A program made the translations under genes and the position numbers. The notes under the pieces were generated by a model that worked only from the letters and a program-made list of their open reading frames with translations, was not told where the DNA came from and did not search any database. From positions 445,080 to 509,079 of the forward strand of contig CAMYVW010000001.1 in assembly GCA_947302655.1 (NCBI GenBank): DNA of 64,000 bases, read 5' to 3'. The stretch's first letter is position 1. Each line of letters starts with the position of its first letter. Below are positions 46,645-56,026 of this stretch, piece by piece. The stretch is from an uncultured Mycoplasmatota bacterium. Lineage in GTDB: Bacteria > Bacillota_I > Bacilli_A > RF39 > UBA660.

Positions 46645-48414
46645 TTAATGTAATTTTTCAAATAAAGCTTTAGATATTTCTTCAGGTAATATATCACTTA
46701 ACTCTTCTATTGTAGCATCTTTCATTTTAGAAACACTACCAAATTTCTTTAACAATAGTTTCTTCCTTTTTTCTCCAATTCCAGGAATATCATCTAAGAA
46801 ACTATTAATTAGACCTTTACTTCGAATTTGTCTATGATATGTAATTGTAAATCGGTGAACTTCATCCTGCATATACGTTAAAAAATTGAATAAATCACTA
46901 TTTTTTTCAATTAAAATTTCATCAAGTGTATCTCCATCAATTAAAGCATTTGTCTTATGATATTTATCTTTTTTTAACCCGCAAACTTTAATTTTATCGT
47001 TTAAATTTAAATTATTTAATATTTCTTTAGCAGCATTTATCTGTGACAAACCACCATCAACTAAGATTAAATCAGCTAAGTTTTCTCCATCAACTAATGC
47101 ATGATAATACCTTCTATATATAACTTCTTGCATAACATGATAATCATCATTTACATTCTCAGTGGACTTATACTTTCTATAGGCATTCTTGCATGGTTCC
47201 CCGTCAATAAAAACTACCATTCCACTAACTGTAAATGTCCCAAATAAATGAGCATTATCAAATAGTTCAATTCTACTTAAATTCTTAATCTTTAATAGTT
47301 TTCCTAACTCTTCATTAGCATATTTAGTTCTTTTATTAACTTTATCGACAAGTTTAGATTCCCTCTCAAAATACTCTTTTGCATTATTACATGCAAGAGA
47401 TACAAGCTCTCTTTTTTTACCTTTTTCAGGAACAAATATTTTCATATTATATAAATTTTCAAGTGCTTCAAGACCATCAAAACTCTTATAAACCAGAATC
47501 TCTTTAGGTATTTCGTGATTTTTATAAAAATATGCAAGATAACTTGATAATTCATCATCTAAATTTGATACTAAATCAATTATTTTATTATGAGACTCAA
47601 GTAACTTGCCATTTCTTACAAATAGAATATTAATAGCTATTTGATTATTAGTTAAATAATAACCGATAATATCTCTATTAATATAATCATTTAAAACAAT
47701 TATTTGTTTTTCAGATATTATATTAACATATTCAAGTTCATCTTTTAATTCTTTAGCTAATTCATAGTTTAAAGAATCAGATGCTGACTTTATTTTTTCA
47801 TTAATTCTATTAATAACAAGAGATGTATTTCCCTTTAAAAAAGATAACACTTCATCTTCCATCTTACCTAATTTTTCAGCATCAATGTTTTTTTGACAAT
47901 AACCTAAGCATTCTCCTATATGATAATATAAGCAAACTTTATTTGGCATACCATCACATTTTTTAAAAGGATATAATCGATTTAATAGTCTAACTATCCT
48001 TCTAGCTGCATAAGCATTTGGATATGGACCAAAAAGAAATTTTTTATCAGATTTCTTTACATTTAAATATCTTGAAACTTTTAATTTTGGATAAGGTTTT
48101 GAAATGTATTCAATATATGGATATGTTTTATCATCTCGAAGAAGTATATTATACTTAGGATCATAGTGTTTTATTAAATTAATTTCTGTTAAAAAAGCCT
48201 CTACTTCACTATTAGTTACAATGTATTCAAATGTATCAACTTCCGATACCATAATTTTTGTTTTACCAGTAACTCTTCCATTAAAATAAGAATGTAATCT
48301 TTTATTTAAATCTTTAGCTTTTCCAACATATATTATTACACCCTTATCATTTTTCATTTGATAAGATCCTGGTAAGTGTGGAACCACTTTTAAAAGTTCT
48401 TTAATTTTATCCAT
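46645..48414 (-). CDS. uvrC: Excinuclease ABC subunit C
   Basis: 589 residues from ATG 48414 (AGAAGTG eight bases upstream; the GTG at 48423 lies in that site). GIY-YIG nuclease GVIIYVGKAKDLNKRLHSYF at the N-terminus, UVR motif region, RNase H-like C-terminal nuclease (IELFDNAHLFGT, DLILVDGGLSQI) and helix-hairpin-helix IPGIGEKRKKLLLKKFG. It incises damaged DNA with UvrA and UvrB. Confidence 0.97.
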   Translation of the reverse strand: MDKIKELLKVVPHLPGSYQMKNDKGVIIYVGKAKDLNKRLHSYFNGRVTGKTKIMVSEVDTFEYIVTNSEVEAFLTEINLIKHYDPKYNILLRDDKTYPYIEYISKPYPKLKVSRYLNVKKSDKKFLFGPYPNAYAARRIVRLLNRLYPFKKCDGMPNKVCLYYHIGECLGYCQKNIDAEKLGKMEDEVLSFLKGNTSLVINRINEKIKSASDSLNYELAKELKDELEYVNIISEKQIIVLNDYINRDIIGYYLTNNQIAINILFVRNGKLLESHNKIIDLVSNLDDELSSYLAYFYKNHEIPKEILVYKSFDGLEALENLYNMKIFVPEKGKKRELVSLACNNAKEYFERESKLVDKVNKRTKYANEELGKLLKIKNLSRIELFDNAHLFGTFTVSGMVVFIDGEPCKNAYRKYKSTENVNDDYHVMQEVIYRRYYHALVDGENLADLILVDGGLSQINAAKEILNNLNLNDKIKVCGLKKDKYHKTNALIDGDTLDEILIEKNSDLFNFLTYMQDEVHRFTITYHRQIRSKGLINSFLDDIPGIGEKRKKLLLKKFGSVSKMKDATIEELSDILPEEISKALFEKLH

Positions 48415-48492
48415 ATATATCACTTCTTTTTTCCATATTATACTACATTTAATAAAAAATATTGTATAATATATTTATTGAGTGGTGTTAGA

Positions 48493-48840
48493 ATGAAATT
48501 AATGAAAGAATCACTATATGAAATCAAAAAATCCAAATTTTATGCATATAGTTATGAGGTAGACTCAATTGATGATATAAATCATATATTAGAAGTTTTA
48601 AAAAAAGAACACAAAAAAGCAAAACATATTGTTTATGCTTATAAGATAGATGGCATTGAAAAAAAATATGATGATGGAGAACCATCAGGAACTGCTGGTT
48701 TACCATTATACAATATAATAAATAAAAAAAATTTAAATCACATAATAATTATAGTTGTTCGTTATTTTGGTGGAATAAAGCTAGGTGCAGGTGGACTTTT
48801 AAGAGCATACAATACAGCCGGATCAGATGTAACTAAATAA
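48493..48840 (+). CDS. IMPACT (YigZ N-terminal) family protein, short
   Basis: 115 residues from ATG 48493, preceded by GTGGTG. Contains the IMPACT core: KKAKHIVYAYKI, DDGEPSGTAGLPLY, VVRYFGGIKLGAGGLLRAYN. Normal YigZ/YvyE is about 210 residues with a second DUF1949 domain; here the gene stops after the first and a terminator follows, so it is either a natural one-domain form or a truncated gene. Family function is poorly defined (linked to translation). Confidence 0.85.
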   Translation: MKLMKESLYEIKKSKFYAYSYEVDSIDDINHILEVLKKEHKKAKHIVYAYKIDGIEKKYDDGEPSGTAGLPLYNIINKKNLNHIIIIVVRYFGGIKLGAGGLLRAYNTAGSDVTK

Positions 48841-48874
48841 AAAAACTCATACACATGAATGTATGAGTTTTTTA
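48841..48874. terminator. Bidirectional terminator
   Basis: AAAACTCATACA and TGTATGAGTTTT arms between the convergent IMPACT and trxA genes. Confidence 0.88.
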
Positions 48875-49156
48875 ATTAAAATCACTTTCTAGTTCTTCTT
48901 TAGTTCTAAAACCAATTACCTTTTTTACTTCTTCACCATTTTTAAATCTGATTAATGTTGGTATAGACATAACACCATACTTAATTGCTAACTCTTGAAA
49001 ATCATCAACATTTACTTTTAAAACATTGAAATTTGTTTCTTCAAGAACAGGTCCAAGCATTTTACATGGGCCACACCAATCAGCATAGAAATCTACAATA
49101 ACATCTTCGCTTATCTCTTTGTCAAAATCTTCGATCTTTTCTAAATGCTTAATCAT
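48872..49156 (-). CDS. trxA: Thioredoxin
   Basis: 94 residues, slightly short. [19 protein letters not shown] has the redox WCGPC; SIPTL supplies the cis-Pro. Reduces protein disulfides in the cytosol. Overlaps the cvpA stop by four bases (ATGA), suggesting coupling. Confidence 0.95.
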   Translation of the reverse strand: MIKHLEKIEDFDKEISEDVIVDFYADWCGPCKMLGPVLEETNFNVLKVNVDDFQELAIKYGVMSIPTLIRFKNGEEVKKVIGFRTKEELESDFN

Positions 49157-49851
49157 TTTATATCTCCTTTATCAATATTTTTAAGTTTGCCGGAATCAAT
49201 TAAACTTACCAATTTATCTTTATCAATAATATTATATTTTACTAGAATGTTTGCAACATTTTCATTGCACAATTTTTTATCTTTTTCTTTTTTACAATCG
49301 TTTATAACATTGTTAATTTCATCAGTTGCATCATAATATTTGCTTGTAACATTAGATAAAATAAAAGTCCTCTCCATTATAAATGAACCAATCTTAGATT
49401 CATGAACATATTTTCTTGTTGAATTAATATTAAGTAATATAAATAAAACTAAAAATATTACTATCAAAGAATTTACAAATCCAACTAAAACACCTAATAT
49501 CTTTGAAGGTAAAGTTAAAACAATAGAAAAATCTATTACCTTTTGTAATACACCAGTTACTTTTAAAATAATCCCTAAAACACTTAATAGAAAAACAAAT
49601 ATTAAAAGAAAACCTATAGCTTCATAAAACAAAATATTTAAAGAAGTAATTCCCTTATAAGATCCAGAAAATTTTAAAAAAGGCATTCCCTTCAATAAAA
49701 CATCAGCTATAATACTATGAAATAAGAAAGAAACTGTTATAATAGCCGCAAGTCCAACTAGTGATAAAGCGCCATTAATAAATCCTTTTTTAGTCCCATA
49801 TAAAATGCCTAAAGCAAATAGAACAATTATAATTATATCTAAAATATTCAA
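49153..49851 (-). CDS. CvpA family membrane protein
   Basis: 232 residues with four to five membrane helices and the CvpA pattern [20 protein letters not shown] and [13 protein letters not shown]; the C-terminal 80 residues are polar. It starts with TTG after AGGATGTGAT; no better start was seen. CvpA is linked to colicin V secretion and envelope stress. It is followed by trxA. Confidence 0.85.
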   Translation of the reverse strand: MNILDIIIIVLFALGILYGTKKGFINGALSLVGLAAIITVSFLFHSIIADVLLKGMPFLKFSGSYKGITSLNILFYEAIGFLLIFVFLLSVLGIILKVTGVLQKVIDFSIVLTLPSKILGVLVGFVNSLIVIFLVLFILLNINSTRKYVHESKIGSFIMERTFILSNVTSKYYDATDEINNVINDCKKEKDKKLCNENVANILVKYNIIDKDKLVSLIDSGKLKNIDKGDIK

Positions 49852-49946
49852 TTACATCACATCCTACTTTACTACATTATAATATAAACTTAATGAAAAA
49901 AGAAGATACTTATGATAAAATTATTATGAGCAAAGGAAGAAATATT

Positions 49947-50885
49947 ATGACAATTGTATTTAAATTAAGTGATAATTTAAAAGATAAAGTAATTAATCAT
50001 TATAAAGATATGTTTAAAGAAAAAACACCACCATATGCTGTTTTTCAAGCCCAAGAAATGGATGGCACTGTTATAACACTATATGAAAGTGGTAAAATCA
50101 TGTTTCAAGGAGTTTCGGCAGATATTGATGCTAACTTATGGATAGACATGGAAAAGCATTTAAACAATCGAATAATCGATATTACAACAGGAAAAGATAA
50201 AAAAGATAATAGTAAAAAAGATATACAAGACAAACAAATAATTATAAATAAACCAGCAATAGGTTCTGATGAAGTTGGAACTGGTGATTACTTTGGCCCT
50301 ATTGTCGTAACAGCATCATATGTTTCAAAAGAAGATCAACAATTCTTAATAGATTTAGGTGTTAAAGATTCAAAAAAAATTACTGATGAAACAATTATAA
50401 AAATTGCTCCAAAAATAATAGAAAAAATTCCTCATAGTACATTAATATTTGATAATGAATCTTATAATAAATTTCATACAGATGATATTAATATGAATAA
50501 AATAAAAGCTATTTTACACAATAAAGTACTATTAAATCTTATTAAGAATAACTATCCATATGAACAAATAGTAATCGATCAATTTGTAAACGAAAACAAA
50601 TACTATGAATATATTAAAGATGCTAAGGAAATTGTCAAAAATATTTCTTTTTATACTAAAGCCGAAGATAAATTCTTATGTGTTGCAGCATCAAGTATAA
50701 TCAGTCGATATATATTTCTAAAAAAAATGAAAGAAATATCTGATGAAATTGGAATGGAAATCCCTAAAGGCGCCGGAGATATTGTCGATAAAAAAGCACA
50801 AGAAATCGTAGAAAAATTTGGTTTTGATAAATTAAAAAGCATAGCTAAACTTAATTTTAAAAATACAGATAAATTAAAAAAATAA
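49947..50885 (+). CDS. rnhC: Ribonuclease HIII
   Basis: 312 residues from ATG 49947, preceded by AAAGGAAG; the longer frame is not used. N-terminal TBP-like domain, then the RNase H2-type catalytic core with GSDEVGTGDYFGPIVV supplying the first carboxylates and later KYYEYI and SSIISRYIFL. Removes RNA from RNA:DNA hybrids. Confidence 0.95.
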   Translation: MTIVFKLSDNLKDKVINHYKDMFKEKTPPYAVFQAQEMDGTVITLYESGKIMFQGVSADIDANLWIDMEKHLNNRIIDITTGKDKKDNSKKDIQDKQIIINKPAIGSDEVGTGDYFGPIVVTASYVSKEDQQFLIDLGVKDSKKITDETIIKIAPKIIEKIPHSTLIFDNESYNKFHTDDINMNKIKAILHNKVLLNLIKNNYPYEQIVIDQFVNENKYYEYIKDAKEIVKNISFYTKAEDKFLCVAASSIISRYIFLKKMKEISDEIGMEIPKGAGDIVDKKAQEIVEKFGFDKLKSIAKLNFKNTDKLKK

Positions 50886-50910
50886 TCTTTTTTTAAAAGA
50901 TTATTTTTTT
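50881..50910. terminator. Bidirectional terminator
   Basis: AATAATCTTTT and AAAAGATTATT arms between convergent rnhC and holA. Confidence 0.85.
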
Positions 50911-51832
50911 ATATACAAAACATATTTAATAAATAATAACCAACTACTTCTCTAGCAGTAGCATATTTTTTAATTTTTTCATCTAAATTAGATAGCTCTA
51001 CAATAATATTTTCAAAATCGGCTTCACTCCTAATGTTACCCATTTTAACATATTTATTATATTTAAAATCAGGAATTTTATATGAACTTAAAACATCATT
51101 CAAGTGTTTTTTATCTTTTTTATAAATTTTAATTAAATATGTTACTCTAACATTCCAAGCTAAAAGAGCTATCATTTTTGTTAGATCTACATTTAACACT
51201 TCCATGTTTTTGATACATTTTAATGCCTCACCTTCATCCATCGAAAGTAATGCATCAATTAAACGATTTGTATTACCATCAGGAGATAAAGCCACCAAAG
51301 AATACACAAGCTCATCACTAATATTATTTTTTCCAAGTATTAATAATTTGTCTATTTCAGAAATCATTAAGTCATAGTTGTTTAAAGTAGCATCCTTAAT
51401 ATACTCTAAAGCCTTATCAGAAATGTGTGATTCTTTTGATTTAACATAATTCTTAACTTCTAAAACATTATTAACGTACTTTTTTTCGGTATTATCTAAT
51501 ACATTAAAATCCTTTAAAATTTTTTTGTAAAATAAATTTGATTTATCAGCTTTTTTACAAACAAAAATTATATCAGTTGTTTGAGAAGGATTTTCTAAAT
51601 ACTTTATTAAATCATCATTTGTATATGATTTAGTAAAAATTTCATCAGCATTATCTACAACAATACTCTTTTTATCATCAAATAAAGATACTGAGCAAGC
51701 ATCAAACAAAATACTTTCTAAAGAAGTATTTAATAAATCATATTTGATAATATCTGTATTACCATTTGTTATTTTTTGAATATTAGTTTTTATGAAAACA
51801 AAACTCTCAGAAATTATTAAATAAACATTCAT
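50909..51832 (-). CDS. holA: DNA polymerase III delta subunit
   Basis: 307 residues, clamp-loader wrench. Family features are the N-terminal IKTNIQKIT... and middle VCKKADKSNLFYKKIL, the lid-like LDKLLIL and C-terminal VTYLIKIYKK... YLLNMF. It opens the beta clamp. In Firmicutes comEC-holA are neighbours; here they are separated by a 2.1-kb insertion. Confidence 0.9.
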   Translation of the reverse strand: MNVYLIISESFVFIKTNIQKITNGNTDIIKYDLLNTSLESILFDACSVSLFDDKKSIVVDNADEIFTKSYTNDDLIKYLENPSQTTDIIFVCKKADKSNLFYKKILKDFNVLDNTEKKYVNNVLEVKNYVKSKESHISDKALEYIKDATLNNYDLMISEIDKLLILGKNNISDELVYSLVALSPDGNTNRLIDALLSMDEGEALKCIKNMEVLNVDLTKMIALLAWNVRVTYLIKIYKKDKKHLNDVLSSYKIPDFKYNKYVKMGNIRSEADFENIIVELSNLDEKIKKYATAREVVGYYLLNMFCI

Positions 51833-51884
51833 ATTAATACTCCTTTCAGCATAAATATTATATCATACTAATTAATTATATCTA

Positions 51885-52181
51885 TTAGTAATTCAATAAT
51901 TTATGTTTTAAAAAAACTACCAATAGTGGTAGTTGAAATTTAAAAAAATTATATGTGTCTTCCTTGAATCTCATCTTTTTTATTATAAAAACCAAATGAT
52001 TCATCAACTTTTTTGAATAGTTACCAATTATATCATCACCATATTTTGTACTTGCTTCTAACAATAATTTACCAACTTCATAATGTGTTAAAAGAGAATG
52101 TTTTTCTTTTGAATAATCTTTAATTTTTGAATATACTTCATTATCAATTATTTTATTTTTTATCTCATTATAATAATTCAT
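51885..52181 (-). pseudogene. DUF1016 N-terminal fragment, frameshifted remnant
   Basis: The frame starts MNYYNEIKNKIIDNE after AAAGGAGTAAAT and has the DUF1016 (YhcG N-terminal) block HYEVGKLLLEASTKYGDDIIGNYSKKL. An AAAAAA run then breaks the frame: adding one A gives KKVDESFGFYNKKDEIQGRHI and a stop (51949-51951) directly before a terminator (51909-51934), which the annotated frame runs through. So the real gene was probably about 77 residues and is damaged by one base. It follows the partial comEC copy. Function of DUF1016 proteins is nuclease-related. Confidence 0.6.
51909..51934 (-). terminator. Terminator after the DUF1016 remnant
   Basis: Minus-strand AACTACCA-CTAT-TGGTAGTT followed by TTTTTT. 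It lies 15 bases after the stop of the restored frame. Confidence 0.8.
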
Positions 52182-52193
52182 ATTTACTCCTTT

Positions 52194-52784
52194 TTATGGG
52201 CTACAAGTCTCTATTTTTAATTTATTATTTTTAATTTTAAACATAATACTTCCATCTATATCTGTTCTATACATTTTAGAATCTTCTAAGTTATCTAAAA
52301 CCTCTTTGTTTGGATGACTATAACGATTATGCTTTCCGACACTAATAATAGAATATTTAGGATTAATCTCAGCAATAAATTCTTTACCACTGCTTGTTTT
52401 AGAACCATGATGCCCAACTTTTAATACTTCTATATTACCTGTATTGTATTTTTCTAGTATATCTTTTTCTTTTTCTATTCCAGCATCTCCCATAAACATA
52501 AATTTATAACCATTAAGATCTGTATAAATAACATTACTATTATCATTTTCACTATCATATTCTTTTGTTTGTAAGAAATATAATTTGTTATTATCGATAT
52601 TTAATTCTTTAATACATGAATAATATTTTATTTTCTTCTTATCTAGTACTTTTATTAATTCTGTTTCCAAATCATTAATTTCACCACAATTAAATACTAC
52701 TTTATCTACTTTAAAATTATTAACCAAGTTAATAGCTTCTCCCATATGATCATAATCCCCATGTTGTGACATACGTTTATGCAT
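52194..52784 (-). pseudogene. Partial comEC copy (displaced 3' end, MBL domain only)
   Basis: About 190 residues nearly matching the last 190 of ComEC (54011-56026): EAINLVNNFKV, KKIKYYSC, NDNSNVIYT, KVGHHGSKTSS and the C-terminal LKIETCSP are shared; hand alignment gives about four in five residues identical. Only the metallo-beta-lactamase half is present, retaining HGDYDH; similarity stops abruptly upstream of it near 52775. No ribosome site precedes the ATG. I take it as a diverged displaced comEC end, not a working gene. Confidence 0.85.
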
Positions 52785-52796
52785 ATGGATTCAATC

Positions 52797-52827
52797 AAAG
52801 AAAAAAAGACTGTTTTCACAATCTTTT
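52797..52827 (-). terminator. Terminator after the repeat-protein gene
   Basis: Minus-strand AAAGATTGT-GAAA-ACAGTCTTT (one GT pair) followed by TTTTTT. Confidence 0.8.
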
Positions 52828-53147
52828 TATCTATGAATTCCACTGGTTTTATTTGCTTGATATTTATTCATATTTTCTAAAAATGTATCAAATGATGATG
52901 GTTGAAATGCTTCTCCGGTTGACGCTAAGTATTCTCTAAAATTTTTCTCATCATTATTTAATTCTCTTTCTCCAGATTCGTATCTTCTCATGTTTTCTAA
53001 AAATGTATCAAATGCCAAAGGTTGAAATGCTTTTCCAGTTGATGCTAAGAATTCCTCTTGTTTTTTTTCTTCCTCATTTAAATTACGTTCACCAGCTTCA
53101 TATCTTTGCATATGCTCACAAAATAAATCATAACTACTTTTTTCCAT
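52827..53147 (-). CDS. Small repeat protein, 106 aa
   Basis: Two and a half tandem repeats of about 44 residues: FDTFLENMRRYESGEREL and ASTGEAFQP recur, with a divergent first unit (SYDLFCEHMQRYEAGERNL). DNA repeats are also visible (about 52870-53000 and 53000-53130). GGAGGAATCATT precedes the ATG. No family recognised. It lies between DinD and the comEC fragment in an accessory insertion. Confidence 0.75.
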   Translation of the reverse strand: MEKSSYDLFCEHMQRYEAGERNLNEEEKKQEEFLASTGKAFQPLAFDTFLENMRRYESGERELNNDEKNFREYLASTGEAFQPSSFDTFLENMNKYQANKTSGIHR

Positions 53148-53168
53148 AATGATTCCTCCATAATATAA

Positions 53169-53996
53169 TTATAACATATTTTTATCTAGTTTCTCACTTT
53201 TTTCTAATTCTTTTAAACTTTTATTAGGTGTTGGTAAATTTTCTGGCATTGTTCCTCCTAATCTTTTAATACTATTTCTTACTTCCTTACCTACTTCATA
53301 ATGAACAGAGTTTGCAGTATATTCATTATCAACATTATCCCTTTTTAATTTAGCATCAGTTTGAGCAATTCTAAATATATTATCCGCAAGTTCTTCACTA
53401 CCCATATTATCTAATATATCTTCTCTATATCTTAGTTTCTTTCTTTTAAAAATATCATCTGCTGTTTCACCATTATAAAGTCCTTTATATCCAGCATTAT
53501 GAAATCTAGCTAAATCCTTTACACCACTATTAACTGCTGTTTTATTTAAATTGAAATTTCCTTTTCTTGCTTGATTTCTTCGATATAATCTTTTCTCATC
53601 TTCTGTAAGTTCATTATATTCTATTTCAGATAGTTCTTGTTTCCTTGTTTGAATTGCAAAATAGGTTTGAGCTAAAGCAATTATTTCTTTTTTAGGATTA
53701 CCATTCATTACAATTAAATAACAAGCATACCTAGATAGTTTATAATCTATAACTTTTCTTGTTGCACCTTTTGCTAGTTTTATCATTTTGCGTTGTACCG
53801 CAAAATGATAATCAACATTGTATTTGCTTTCTTGACAGGCAACTTTAGCTCTTTCAATTAAATCATTTATGCTTCTCCATTGATTATATCCTAGAATATT
53901 TTGTAATTCTCTCGCAAACCAATATTCATGACCATTTTCATCTATATGTTTAATATCTTCGAATATCTTTTCAGTATATTCTTTTATTTTATTCAT
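53169..53996 (-). CDS. dinD: DNA damage-inducible protein D (DinD)
   Basis: 275 residues. N-terminal BRO-like domain (EYWFARELQNILGYNQWRSI), then the conserved RYACYLIVMNGNPKKEIIALAQTYFA and GYKGLYNGETADDIFKRK, and a C-terminal region typical of DinD, reported to inhibit RecA filaments. AAAGGAGATTTTAA precedes the ATG, 14 bases after the comEC stop, so it would be read with comEC. Many phages and islands carry it; here it is accessory cargo. Confidence 0.9.
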   Translation of the reverse strand: MNKIKEYTEKIFEDIKHIDENGHEYWFARELQNILGYNQWRSINDLIERAKVACQESKYNVDYHFAVQRKMIKLAKGATRKVIDYKLSRYACYLIVMNGNPKKEIIALAQTYFAIQTRKQELSEIEYNELTEDEKRLYRRNQARKGNFNLNKTAVNSGVKDLARFHNAGYKGLYNGETADDIFKRKKLRYREDILDNMGSEELADNIFRIAQTDAKLKRDNVDNEYTANSVHYEVGKEVRNSIKRLGGTMPENLPTPNKSLKELEKSEKLDKNML

Positions 53997-54010
53997 TTAA
54001 AATCTCCTTT

Positions 54011-56026
54011 CTATGGGCTACATGTTTCTATTTTTAATTTGCTATTCTTAATCCTAAACATAATACTACCATCTTGATCTGTTCTATATATTTTTGAATC
54101 ATCTAAGTTTTCTAACACTTCTTTATTTGGATGACCATAACGATTATTCTTTCCAACTGATATTATGGAATATCTTGGATTTATTTCATCAACAAACTCT
54201 TTGCTACTACTTGTCTTAGATCCATGATGTCCTACTTTTAATACATCTATCTCTGGTAAATTATATTTATTCAGCATTTCTTTTTCAGTAGTAGTTGAGG
54301 CATCTCCCATAAATAAGAATTTATAATTATTTAATTCTGTATAAATAACATTACTATTATCATTCTCATTATCATATTCTTTTGTTTGTAAGAAATAGAG
54401 TTTGTTATTATCAACATTTAATTCTTTAGTACATGAATAATACTTAATCTTTTTCTTATCCAGTACTTTAATTAATTCTTTTTCTAAATCATTATATGGT
54501 CCACAATTAAATATTACCTTCTCTACTTTAAAATTATTAACCAAGTTAATAGCTTCTCCCATATGATCGTAATCTCCATGAGTTAAAATCAGATTATCAA
54601 TTTTTGTTACACCAATACTATATAAAAATGAGCTTATATTTTTAAATAAAGAATTATTATTTTGTAGACCCCCAGTATCAATAATAGTAACGTTGCTATG
54701 ATATTTTGAAACAAGTATACTCATATCTCCCTGCTTTACATCTATAAAATATATATAGCTATTGCTATCAAAATATATAGAATACTTTAATAATACTAAA
54801 AATAAAATATACATCAAAATAAGAATTACACTTTTTTTATACGTAATAATTAGTAAAAAAAGATACATTAAAACCACAAAGTATAAACTAACCCTGGGAA
54901 AAATAATAACCAAAAACTTAACTTTAGAAATATTTAAATTTATCAATTCAAAAATCTTAGAAACTTTCAAAAGAAGATGGTCAAAAGGGTTAAATAATAG
55001 TGCTAAAAAACACATTGGATAAATAATATAGCATGATAACACTAATAAAAAAGAGTTTACAAAAATAGTCATTAAATTAATTCGATAATTTAAAAAAACG
55101 GTTAATGGCATAGAAATCATAAATGCCATTAAAGAAATAATAAGACTATTTAATAATGTATTTTTACTCTTAAACTTAAACTTTGTTAAAAATAAAGATA
55201 ATATAAATGTATACCAAAATCCCGTATTAAAAATCAAATACGGATGATTAAATAGACATATATTAAAAGTAATAGCAAATATTAAATTTTTACTTAGTTT
55301 AAAATCAAACCTTAAATTATAATAATTTAAAAAATAAAACAAAAATGCTCTTTGCAATGAAACAGGATACGACGAGATATTTAAATATAATATTGCAAAT
55401 ATTATAAGTAAAATATTTTGATTTCTTTCACGAAGTTTAAGCTTGCGAGTTAGCGTTTTAATTATTTCAAATAAAAAAAGCACGTGAAATCCTGATACAC
55501 AAAGCATATGAAGTACACCATTATTTGAATAAGCACTTTTAACATTTTTATCGATTAACGATTTATCAGACATAATAAACGTTTTTAAGTATGCTTTGCT
55601 TTTTTTGTTTTCTATAAGATTATCAATAAAAGATCTTAGTGCATAAAACTTATTATACTCTACTTTTTTATAGCTAGTGATAGTTATTGTTCCATATACA
55701 TTTATAGATTTTAGATAATTATAATAATTAAAACCATTAAAAATAGAAACACTAAAAATATCTTTAAATATATATGTAAAACTAATAACATCACCTATTT
55801 TTATATTATTATTAAAATTAAGATATCCAATAATGTTATAATTGGCTTTAATAGACACTATACTTTGTTTTTCTTCTTTTTTTACTGAAGTAACAACACC
55901 TACATTAGAAATCACTTTTTTATTGATACTATAATTTTTATTAAATCTTAAAATTGATACTGTATTAAAAATGAATATTATAAATAAGGAAAATTTAAAC
56001 AGTAATAAAATCTTTGATTTTTTCAA
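54011..56026 (-). CDS. comEC: DNA uptake channel ComEC
   Basis: 671 residues. N-terminal OB-like domain (about 40-120), the ComEC/Rec2 membrane core (NGVLHMLCVSGFHVLFLFEI, about 165-400) and a C-terminal metallo-beta-lactamase domain with THGDYDHMGEA and VGHHGSKTSS. It carries transforming DNA across the membrane. TTG start after AGGGGATT; overlaps comEA by 32 bases. Its 3' end is duplicated at 52194-52784, and dinD follows by 14 bases. Confidence 0.95.
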   Translation of the reverse strand: MKKSKILLLFKFSLFIIFIFNTVSILRFNKNYSINKKVISNVGVVTSVKKEEKQSIVSIKANYNIIGYLNFNNNIKIGDVISFTYIFKDIFSVSIFNGFNYYNYLKSINVYGTITITSYKKVEYNKFYALRSFIDNLIENKKSKAYLKTFIMSDKSLIDKNVKSAYSNNGVLHMLCVSGFHVLFLFEIIKTLTRKLKLRERNQNILLIIFAILYLNISSYPVSLQRAFLFYFLNYYNLRFDFKLSKNLIFAITFNICLFNHPYLIFNTGFWYTFILSLFLTKFKFKSKNTLLNSLIISLMAFMISMPLTVFLNYRINLMTIFVNSFLLVLSCYIIYPMCFLALLFNPFDHLLLKVSKIFELINLNISKVKFLVIIFPRVSLYFVVLMYLFLLIITYKKSVILILMYILFLVLLKYSIYFDSNSYIYFIDVKQGDMSILVSKYHSNVTIIDTGGLQNNNSLFKNISSFLYSIGVTKIDNLILTHGDYDHMGEAINLVNNFKVEKVIFNCGPYNDLEKELIKVLDKKKIKYYSCTKELNVDNNKLYFLQTKEYDNENDNSNVIYTELNNYKFLFMGDASTTTEKEMLNKYNLPEIDVLKVGHHGSKTSSSKEFVDEINPRYSIISVGKNNRYGHPNKEVLENLDDSKIYRTDQDGSIMFRIKNSKLKIETCSP

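Noticed and set aside
52194..52784. Independent MBL-fold hydrolase gene
   Set aside because: It matches the ComEC C-terminus throughout, loses similarity abruptly upstream and lacks a ribosome site.
51885..53996. Integrative element with its own recombinase
   Set aside because: No integrase, transposase or att-like repeats were seen; only duplicated comEC ends and cargo genes.
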